DNA of 5,220 bases from an uncultured Oscillospiraceae bacterium (GTDB lineage: Bacteria > Bacillota > Clostridia > Oscillospirales > Oscillospiraceae), in contig CAKTXO010000117.1 in the NCBI GenBank assembly GCA_934630985.1, forward strand, positions 1 to 5,220, written 5' to 3'. Below are positions 1-3,977 of this stretch, piece by piece. A model generated the notes under the pieces. It was not told the DNA's origin. It worked only from the letters and a program-made list of their open reading frames with translations, and did no database searches. Position numbers and translations under genes: made by a program. Position 1 is the first letter of the stretch. Each line of letters begins with the position of its first letter.

Positions 1-71
1 TCTTTGCCATCCGCCGGTTCCTGATTCGCAGAAGCGAGCTGAAAGAAGGAATGGTGGAAGACCAGGTGTGA
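1..71 (+). CDS. C-terminal fragment of an unidentified protein
   Basis: The reading frame that starts at base 3 is open to a TGA at 69-71 and encodes 22 residues beginning FAIRRFLIRRSELKEG and ending VEDQV. The piece is basic then acidic, as in a cytoplasmic tail, possibly following a membrane segment (FAIRRFLI), but it is too short to assign to a family. The gene runs in from the left edge of the window. It converges on the 86-aa gene at 325-585, with element R1 between their 3' ends. That this is real coding sequence is inferred from the open frame and from the hairpin a few bases after the stop; a chance open frame cannot be excluded. Confidence 0.5.
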   Translation, partial: FAIRRFLIRRSELKEGMVEDQV

Positions 72-79
72 ATTACGCC

Positions 80-102
80 CCCCGCCGCGAAACGCGGCGG
101 GG
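80..102. terminator. GC-rich hairpin downstream of the partial gene
   Basis: A perfect 10-bp stem, CCCCGCCGCG (80-89) against CGCGGCGGGG (93-102), with loop AAA. It lies 8 bases after the stop of the partial plus-strand gene. No T-tract follows it on either strand, so it is a poor intrinsic terminator by itself. It nearly duplicates the hairpin at 293-315 (one substitution in 23 bases) and may be the outer arm of repeat element R1. Confidence 0.45.
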
Positions 103-289
103 ATTGTCAGCGTGTCAAAAAAGCCCCCAATATACGTTGTCATTCCGAACCAGTCCGCAGACTGGTGTGGGAATCCCCCGGATAGAAGTAAAAGCCGCTG
201 GTTAAGATTTAAAATGTTTGAAAATTAGGGGGATTGCCACGGCAGTGTACGCACTGCCTCGCAATGACATGGTTTTTCGACAGTCTGAA
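103..289. repeat. Interspersed inverted-repeat element R1 (MITE/REP-like)
   Basis: This stretch carries no gene. It has imperfect terminal inverted repeats: TGTCATTCCGAACCAGT at 138-154 opposes GCACTGCCTCGCAATGACA at 251-269. Outside these, TGTCAAAAAA (left) mirrors TTTTTCGACA (right). Two inner hairpins are visible: CCAGTC/GACTGG (150-155/160-165) and GGCAGTG/CACTGCC (241-247/252-258). The block 164-286 aligns over its whole length with 2676-2799 (element R2) in the same orientation, sharing GGTGTGGGAATCCCC, AAAATGTTTGAA, GGGGATTGCCAC and CTCGCAATGACATGG. Non-coding elements with such ends are, to my knowledge, common between genes in Oscillospiraceae. No transposase is present, so it would have to be moved in trans, if it moves at all. 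Confidence 0.75.
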
Positions 290-318
290 AAACCCCGCCG
301 CGAAATGCGGCGGGGTTT
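290..318 (-). terminator. Rho-independent terminator of the 86-aa gene
   Basis: A 12-bp stem, AAACCCCGCCGC (290-301) with GCGGCGGGGTTT (307-318), and a 5-base loop. On the minus strand the stem is followed by a T-rich stretch (GGGGTTTTTCAG), 6 bases after the TAA of the 86-aa gene. Its core nearly matches the hairpin at 80-102. Confidence 0.85.
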
Positions 319-324
319 GGGCGC

Positions 325-585
325 TTAGCCCTCTGTGCAGGCGTTGAAGATGCTCTGAGCCGTGGCCTTTTCCAGAGCCTGGACGGCGGACATGATGGCC
401 TCCAAATCCTTGTCCTCCGGGGAAAGGCCGAACCGGCGGCACAGACTCTCCCGGGCAGTGAGAATATCCCGATAGGCTCGGTCATAGTTACTGCCCTCTC
501 CGGTGATATCCGTCACCCCGGGAAGCTGATTTTCCGGGGTGAGATACCCCAGAACCGTACCATAAAGCTGCTCAAATGTTGTCAT
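325..585 (-). CDS. Hypothetical 86-aa cytoplasmic protein divergent from an RHH regulator
   Basis: I do not recognise this protein. It starts MTTFEQLYGTVLGYL and ends IFNACTEG. No signal peptide or membrane segment is visible. A linker-like middle (about residues 18-33, rich in G, T, P) joins a short N-terminal helix to a longer predicted helical half (residues 34-86), including the motif FGLSPEDKDLEAIM. The start at 585 is chosen because AGGAGG lies 7 bases upstream on the minus strand; a longer open frame to 891 would run across the promoter and the opposing RHH gene. A minus-strand promoter, TTGACA-17-TATTCT, lies at 623-651. GTATAC-type sites cover its -10 box and start point, so the RHH protein encoded on the other side probably regulates it. 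The organisation loosely resembles small helical proteins of Clostridia and their phages, but I cannot name a family. Confidence 0.85.
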   Translation of the reverse strand: MTTFEQLYGTVLGYLTPENQLPGVTDITGEGSNYDRAYRDILTARESLCRRFGLSPEDKDLEAIMSAVQALEKATAQSIFNACTEG

Positions 586-613
586 AGTGGTTCCTCCTGG
601 AATAAAATACTTA

Positions 614-630
614 TGTATACAAAGAATACA
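614..630. promoter_or_regulatory. Putative RHH operator, site A (GTATAC-3-GAATAC)
   Basis: GTATAC (615-620) and the near-match GAATAC (624-629) are separated by 3 bases, giving a 9-bp repeat period. The second half overlaps the -10 box of the minus-strand promoter and the first lies at the expected transcription start. Binding here should block the 86-aa gene. The role is inferred from position and from its match to site B. Confidence 0.6.
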
Positions 631-651
631 ATGCAAACGTAGCTTTGTCAA
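623..651 (-). promoter_or_regulatory. Sigma-A-type promoter of the 86-aa gene
   Basis: On the minus strand a perfect -35 TTGACA (651-646), a 17-base spacer and a -10 TATTCT (628-623). Expected transcription start is near 616, about 30 bases before the start codon. The same bases read on the plus strand give TTGTCA (645-650), which could serve as the -35 of a weak RHH promoter with TGTATA at 668-673, but that -10 is poor and sits very close to the ribosome binding site. Confidence 0.7.
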
Positions 652-658
652 CAACAAA

Positions 659-675
659 CGTATACGATGTATACA
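659..675. promoter_or_regulatory. Putative RHH operator, site B (GTATAC-3-GTATAC)
   Basis: Two perfect GTATAC palindromes at 660-665 and 669-674 with a 3-base gap, exactly the period of site A, 45 bp away. The second copy ends 2 bases before the GAGG ribosome binding site (677-680) of the RHH gene. The layout suits autorepression by an RHH dimer pair, as known for tandem-site binders such as MetJ and Arc; the link to this protein is inferred. Confidence 0.65.
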
Positions 676-687
676 TGAGGTGATTGT

Positions 688-852
688 GTGTTGAAGAAGA
701 CAGAATCCGTGACCTATCGGACGGATAAGAAGGTAAAATCCGCGCTCCAGCAGATTGCGGCGGAAAAGAAATGGAGCATCTCCCAGCTGTCGGAGGAAAT
801 CATCAAGCAGTGGCTGGAAGAAAAGCACCCGGAGCTGATGAAGGAGGAATAA
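688..852 (+). CDS. Small ribbon-helix-helix (Arc/CopG-like) DNA-binding protein
   Basis: The 54-aa product has the RHH layout: a short beta strand with alternating residues (ESVTYRT, residues 6-12), helix 1 (about 13-28), a turn (KWSIS, 28-32) and helix 2 (about 33-46, QLSEEIIKQWLEE), then a short charged tail. RHH proteins bind DNA as dimers through the paired strands, and their usual 45-60 residue length fits. The start is GTG at 688, with GAGG (677-680) 7 bases upstream; the adjacent TTG at 691 is an alternative that would shorten it by one residue. An in-frame TGA at 676 rules out a longer form. The gene is divergent from the 86-aa gene across a region with paired GTATAC sites, so it is probably an autoregulator and local repressor. 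No toxin gene follows it: the next gene is convergent. The RHH call is strong; its targets are inferred. Confidence 0.85.
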   Translation: MLKKTESVTYRTDKKVKSALQQIAAEKKWSISQLSEEIIKQWLEEKHPELMKEE

Positions 853-922
853 AAAGCCCTTCCGGCTGGCGGCGGGCTGCCGCTGAACCAAAGCACAACC
901 CCGGTACGAGGCCGTACCGGGG
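851..922 (-). terminator. Terminator region between the convergent RHH and zinc-ribbon genes
   Basis: A 10-bp perfect stem with a 4-base loop, CCCCGGTACG (899-908) with CGTACCGGGG (913-922), lies 6 bases past the stop of the minus-strand zinc-ribbon gene. The sequence after it on the minus strand (TTGTGCTTTGG) is only moderately T-rich. Further along, a weak AGCCC/GGGCT stem (874-878/855-859) runs into TTTTATT on the minus strand, at the very end of the RHH gene. Together they probably end minus-strand transcription; the first hairpin may also stop the RHH transcript. Confidence 0.55.
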
Positions 923-927
923 ATATG

Positions 928-1341
928 TTACGTCTTGCGGATGAACTTCTCCCGACATCTGGGGCAGGTGATGGAGATCTTGCCCTTGTGCCGGGGCACA
1001 CGCACCAGCTGGTGGCACTTGGGGCAGTCGAAGTACCGGTTCTGCCGATCCTTCAGCCGCCCTACAATTTGCAAAAACTTCCGGTTTTCCTGATACCGCG
1101 TGTAGGTGTTCCGGGAAAGTCCCCGGAAAATGGCCCAGATCATCATGCCATAGCTCAGCACGAAGAGCACCAGATTCACGGATGGCACCTGAATCCACAT
1201 GGAAAGCAGGCTGGCCACCAGCCCGATTCCCAGAATCAGCATATTCAGTTTGTCCGTGCCGTACCGTCCGGCCATGAAGCCGCGCAGTCCCGCGCCCATC
1301 CGGGCGGAGAATTGCCTGAGCCAGTTTTGAATGCTATTCAT
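928..1341 (-). CDS. Small membrane protein with C-terminal zinc ribbon
   Basis: The 137-aa protein has an amphipathic basic N-terminus containing FMAGRYGTDKLN (residues 22-33), two hydrophobic segments (about 33-51 and 54-72) separated by a short loop, a basic/aromatic linker (SRNTYTRYQENRKFL, 76-90), and a zinc ribbon built from CPKC (106-109) and CPRC (126-129). Between the knuckles lies RVPRHKGKISIT, a pattern I associate with a small Clostridia family of 'RYG.D.L' plus 'CP.C...RVPR.KGKI.ITCP.C' proteins. The function of that family is unknown to me. The four cysteines would bind one zinc, probably on the cytoplasmic side; topology is inferred. The start at 1341 has AAGGTGAT 7 bases upstream and its own promoter at 1379-1406, so this is a single-gene unit, divergent from the GH25 gene. 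Confidence 0.85.
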   Translation of the reverse strand: MNSIQNWLRQFSARMGAGLRGFMAGRYGTDKLNMLILGIGLVASLLSMWIQVPSVNLVLFVLSYGMMIWAIFRGLSRNTYTRYQENRKFLQIVGRLKDRQNRYFDCPKCHQLVRVPRHKGKISITCPRCREKFIRKT

Positions 1342-1378
1342 GCGCCAATCACCTTTGCTAAAAATAACGTCTGTGCCT

Positions 1379-1406
1379 ATTATATTGGAAATAAAACAGA
1401 ATGCAA
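1379..1406 (-). promoter_or_regulatory. Promoter of the zinc-ribbon membrane protein gene
   Basis: On the minus strand a perfect -10 TATAAT (1384-1379) with a weak -35 TTGCAT (1406-1401) at 16-base spacing. The expected transcription start is near 1372, about 30 bases upstream of the start codon. The surrounding 1345-1450 stretch is clearly more AT-rich than the genes. Confidence 0.7.
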
Positions 1407-1463
1407 CACGGGAAAGGGAAAGTTTACGGATTGTTTAAGATTTATTTAAGGGAAAAATGCCTC

Positions 1464-1492
1464 TTGGCGTGGCTCTGAAAATATGGTATACT
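1464..1492 (+). promoter_or_regulatory. Promoter of the GH25 muramidase gene
   Basis: TTGGCG (1464-1469), a 17-base spacer ending in TGG, and TATACT (1487-1492): a good -35/-10 pair with an extended -10 TGn. The expected start is near 1499. This also decides the gene start, because an upstream in-frame ATG at 1457 lies before the promoter and would not be transcribed. Confidence 0.75.
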
Positions 1493-1525
1493 GAATCGAA
1501 AAGAGTCCAGAGAGGGGGAAAGTCC

Positions 1526-2566
1526 ATGGAAATCCCAAACCCCACGGAAGAGAAAGCGGAAGAAAAGCCCATTGAGAAGACAGAGCAACCGGCTGAGAAG
1601 TCCCCGGAAGAGCCCGCTGAAAAGCAGCCGGGGAAAATCGGAAGGAAAGTCCTTTCCTTGGGGCCTGTGGAACGGCTCATGACCGCCCTGGCCTGCGTGG
1701 CGGCGGTGGCGCTGGCGCTGGCCATTGTGGTGAGCCTTCCCTATATGCACCGCAGGGCAGTGGACGACGACCCGGAAATCTACCGGGACTACGGCGAGGA
1801 AATCAGCCTGCCCACCCCGGAGGAAACGGTCATCCAGGAGCCCACCCCTGAGGAAACCGCCCCGGGCAGCCGGAACGCCACCCTGGACCGGAATCCCTAC
1901 AGCCGCTTTGACTTTCAGTTCACCCGGCACAACTACCTGAAGCTGCAAAATGTGCCCAGCAGCGTGGGGGTGGACGTGAGCCAGTACCAGGGAGAAATCG
2001 ACTGGGACAAGGTGCGTGCTTCCGGCGTGGAGTTTGCCATGATTCGCCTGGGTCTTCGGGGCTACGGCCAGGAGGGCCGGATGCGGGAGGACACCTGCGC
2101 CCGGCAGAATCTGGCCGGAGCCAAGGCCGCGGGGCTGAAAATCGGCGTTTATTTCTTCTCTCAGGCGCTGAGCATCCAGGAGGTTGACGAGGAAATTCAG
2201 TTTATCCTGGACATCCTTTCGGACACCGGCACGGAGCCGGATATGCCGGTGGTCCTGGACTGGGAGATTCCCGCCGCGGACAATCCCCGGACGAAAAACA
2301 TGGACGGTCGGACGCTGACGGACATTCAGCTTCATTTCTGCGGCCAGATGAAGAAAATGGGCTATCAGCCCATGGTGTATTTCAACTGGCACCAATCGGA
2401 GAACCTGTACTATCTGGCGGATTTGGAGGACTATCCCTTCTGGCTGGCTCTGTATCAGGAGCAGATGACCTATCCCTGGCGGGTGGAAATGTGGCAGTGG
2501 ACCCACACAGGCCGGGTGCCCGGCATCTCCGGGGACGTGGATATCAACGTGTATATGCCCTACTAA
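1526..2566 (+). CDS. Membrane-anchored GH25 family lysozyme (N-acetylmuramidase)
   Basis: The 346-aa protein should cleave the beta-1,4 bond between N-acetylmuramic acid and N-acetylglucosamine in peptidoglycan. Residues 1-49 are a Glu/Lys/Pro-rich cytoplasmic tail; 51-72 form one membrane segment with no lipobox or clear cleavage site, so it is probably a type II anchor. Residues 92-113 are a Pro/Glu/Thr linker with PTPEET twice (96-101, 106-111). The GH25 domain fills about 146-346: VGVDVSQYQGEIDW (147-160) carries the first conserved Asp (D150), VVLDWE (242-247) the catalytic pair D245 and E247, and WQWTHTGRVPGISGDVDIN (323-341) the usual C-terminal strand. No SH3 or LysM binding domain is present; the membrane anchor may replace it. 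The start at 1526 has AGAGGGGG 7 bases upstream and a promoter at 1464-1492. A housekeeping cell-wall remodelling role is more likely than a phage lysin, since no phage genes are nearby. Confidence 0.93.
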   Translation: MEIPNPTEEKAEEKPIEKTEQPAEKSPEEPAEKQPGKIGRKVLSLGPVERLMTALACVAAVALALAIVVSLPYMHRRAVDDDPEIYRDYGEEISLPTPEETVIQEPTPEETAPGSRNATLDRNPYSRFDFQFTRHNYLKLQNVPSSVGVDVSQYQGEIDWDKVRASGVEFAMIRLGLRGYGQEGRMREDTCARQNLAGAKAAGLKIGVYFFSQALSIQEVDEEIQFILDILSDTGTEPDMPVVLDWEIPAADNPRTKNMDGRTLTDIQLHFCGQMKKMGYQPMVYFNWHQSENLYYLADLEDYPFWLALYQEQMTYPWRVEMWQWTHTGRVPGISGDVDINVYMPY

Positions 2567-2585
2567 ATCTTACCGCCGAAAGACG

Positions 2586-2799
2586 CATGTCATTGCGAGC
2601 CAGTGGTGCTCCGCGCAGCGAATCTGAAATAACAATGACTGCCAGTGGCAGTCATACCTTAGTGTAGCGTAGATTGGTGTGGGAATCCCCAGGTTGAACG
2701 TAAAAACTGATGGTTTAGGAGCGAAAATGTTTGAATATCGGGGGGATTGCCACGCCAGTGTGAGCACTGGCTCGCAATGACATGGTTTTTTGACAGTCT
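2586..2799. repeat. Interspersed inverted-repeat element R2 (MITE/REP-like)
   Basis: This element fills most of the gap between two convergent genes. Its ends are a perfect 20-bp inverted repeat: CATGTCATTGCGAGCCAGTG (2586-2605) and its exact complement at 2765-2784, followed by a tail to GACAGTCT (2792-2799) shared with R1. The right arm also forms a local hairpin, GCCAGTG/CACTGGC (2754-2760/2765-2771). Bases 2676-2799 align with R1 164-286. Unlike R1, its left half holds about 55 extra bases, including a perfect 9-bp palindrome ATGACTGCC/GGCAGTCAT (2635-2643/2647-2655), enclosed by AATCT (2621-2625) and AGATT (2671-2675). No ORF with a ribosome binding site lies in it. Confidence 0.8.
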
Positions 2800-2801
2800 C
2801 A

Positions 2802-2820
2802 CCTTCCCCGGAGGGGAAGG
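2802..2820. repeat. Short hairpin attached to element R2
   Basis: CCTTCCCC (2802-2809), loop GGA, GGGGAAGG (2813-2820): a perfect 8-bp stem two bases after the GACAGTCT end of R2. R1 also ends in a strong hairpin a few bases after its GACAGTCT, though of different sequence. There is no good T-tract on either side, so terminator activity is doubtful. The rest of 2821-2867 holds nothing I can identify. Confidence 0.55.
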
Positions 2821-2867
2821 CTTTGAAATGCGGAGCGCAGTGACGTACCCTTCAATATGCGCAGCAA

Positions 2868-2895
2868 GCCCCCCGGTTCCATCGAACCGGGGGGC
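2868..2895. terminator. Strong hairpin, probable bidirectional terminator
   Basis: A 12-bp perfect stem, GCCCCCCGGTTC (2868-2879) with GAACCGGGGGGC (2884-2895), and a 4-base loop. On the plus strand it is followed by the T-rich ACTGTTTTCTCTTTT, suited to ending the GH25 transcript. On the minus strand it lies 19 bases past the stop of the exported Ig-like protein gene but is followed by TTGCTGCGC, a weaker tail. Confidence 0.75.
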
Positions 2896-2914
2896 ACTGT
2901 TTTCTCTTTTCCAA

Positions 2915-3865
2915 TTACCCGACGGTGAATTCCCCGACGGTATACCACTGAACATCGTAGAAATTCCGGGACAGGGGCGGCACGTCCGCCTCGTCGTAGC
3001 AATCAATGATTTTCAGGATGATCTCATATTCTCCCGCGGTCAGCCGCCCGAACATGGCTTCCAAATCGTAGGTCAGTTCCTTCGCCCCGCCCATGTTCAG
3101 GAAATTTTCCGGCTTCGGGGTGATCTCCGAATAGGCCTTGTAGATATCTGCGCCGGTGCTCGCATCCAGGGGCTCCACCCGCTCCCAGTCCTGGGTGTCC
3201 GGATTTTTCCGGGAGAGCATCAGCCCGGCCACATTCAGCCTGCCGAACTGCTGACCGCCGGACTGGGCGCATTCGATCGTTGCGTCGGAGGCACTGAGCT
3301 GTGTGACCGTGAAGGTCAGTCCCCAGTCCTCATAGTCGATGGGGTCTCCCGTTTCCTCGTCCCAGCCGATGGAATAGCCGGGGTCGCGCCCGATTCCATA
3401 AACACTGAAATCCGTGATTCTGTGCCGCCAGCCGTCGGGGGTTTCGTAGATGTCATAGAGGGATTGCAGGTTAAACGCCGGATAATGGTAGCGGAACACC
3501 GCCAGACCGTTTTTGGACTGGGAGGATTCCTTGCATCGGCCGCTGGCCGCATCCTCCCGGGCACTGGCGATCACATCGTCCACAGTGACCAGCCCCTCGC
3601 GAAGGGCATCCTCCAGTGGCACACGGGTGCCGTCCAGCTGGACGGTCACGTCCTTCACGCTCCAGTAGTGCGCTTCCGGGAAATTCCCTTGGGTCAGCGG
3701 GATGACCTTGTCCGGCTCGTTCCGGTCGGTGGTGGCGGAAAGCCGCAGATTCCGCTTTGAGAGGCCGTCTTCCGCTGCGGTTTCCCCCGAACCCAGGCTC
3801 CTGCCCAGGAAGAACGCGCTGAGGACGAGCAGACAAACCAGCAGAATTCCGATTGCTTTTTTCAT
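2915..3865 (-). CDS. Exported Ig-like domain protein, non-lipoprotein paralogue
   Basis: A 316-aa extracytoplasmic protein of unknown function. Residues 1-24 are a signal peptide or membrane anchor (MKKAIGILLVCLLVLSAFFL). C11 lies in the hydrophobic core without a lipobox, so it is not a lipoprotein. Residues 66-156 form a domain shared with the downstream paralogue; the common pattern is AR.DA..G.C.ES, then GL..F.Y.YP and YD..E.PDG (here 102-114, 120-129, 137-145). Residues 180-316 begin DWGLTFTVTQLS and end YTVGEFTV, with the strand-rich pattern of a bacterial Ig-like domain; I think of the Gram-positive Big_14 type, with L.AGEY.I.LKI (275-286) as its usual penultimate strand. The start at 3865 has AAGGAGG 9 bases upstream. 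I see no convincing promoter of its own; the hairpin at 3918-3945 separates it from the lipoprotein gene upstream, so it may depend partly on readthrough. Confidence 0.88.
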   Translation of the reverse strand: MKKAIGILLVCLLVLSAFFLGRSLGSGETAAEDGLSKRNLRLSATTDRNEPDKVIPLTQGNFPEAHYWSVKDVTVQLDGTRVPLEDALREGLVTVDDVIASAREDAASGRCKESSQSKNGLAVFRYHYPAFNLQSLYDIYETPDGWRHRITDFSVYGIGRDPGYSIGWDEETGDPIDYEDWGLTFTVTQLSASDATIECAQSGGQQFGRLNVAGLMLSRKNPDTQDWERVEPLDASTGADIYKAYSEITPKPENFLNMGGAKELTYDLEAMFGRLTAGEYEIILKIIDCYDEADVPPLSRNFYDVQWYTVGEFTVG

Positions 3866-3913
3866 AGAGTACGGCCTCCTTCGACTTTTTATTTCTGGTT
3901 TTCTCTTATTGCG

Positions 3914-3945
3914 AAAAAAGGAAGGCTATCCCGCAAGGCTTCCTT
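3914..3945 (-). terminator. Terminator of the Ig-like lipoprotein gene
   Basis: On the minus strand, AAGGAAG (3945-3939) pairs with CTTCCTT (3924-3918) around a 14-base loop and runs directly into TTTTTT (3919-3914). It lies 33 bases past the stop at 3978 and before the next gene. The stem is only 7 bp, so readthrough into the downstream paralogue is plausible. Confidence 0.65.
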
Positions 3946-3977
3946 GATGTTCTAGGGAGCCTATAGCATATGCCGTT

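Noticed and set aside
103..289. tRNA or structured riboswitch in the R1 region
   Set aside because: Arms do not fit a tRNA cloverleaf (no anticodon stem or T-loop GTTCRA), and no known riboswitch core is recognisable; the similarity to R2 explains the structure as a repeat.
325..852. Type II toxin-antitoxin system (RHH antitoxin plus toxin)
   Set aside because: The genes are divergent rather than in one operon, and the 86-aa protein has no toxin-family motif (RelE, MazF, PIN, HipA) that I can see.
325..891. Extended 188-codon minus-strand frame reaching from the 86-aa gene across the RHH gene
   Set aside because: It would begin inside the terminator area beyond the RHH gene and pass through a consensus promoter and operators; the internal ATG at 585 has an ideal AGGAGG.
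925..1449. 174-codon plus-strand open frame antisense to the zinc-ribbon gene
   Set aside because: The minus strand has a clear zinc ribbon, membrane segments and promoter; the plus frame lacks a ribosome binding site and any domain.
1442..2506. 354-codon minus-strand open frame antisense to the GH25 gene
   Set aside because: The plus strand encodes a clear GH25 lysozyme with catalytic motifs, promoter and ribosome binding site. The antisense frame is His/Arg/Pro-rich low-complexity and has no recognisable domain.
138..2784. CRISPR array or attachment sites
   Set aside because: There are only two repeat copies, over 2 kb apart, with long inverted ends and no regularly spaced repeat-spacer pattern; no cas gene, integrase or tRNA is present.
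2747..3760. 337-codon plus-strand open frame antisense to the non-lipoprotein paralogue
   Set aside because: It starts inside repeat R2 and runs through the terminator at 2868-2895; the minus strand encodes a signal-peptide protein with a paralogue next door.
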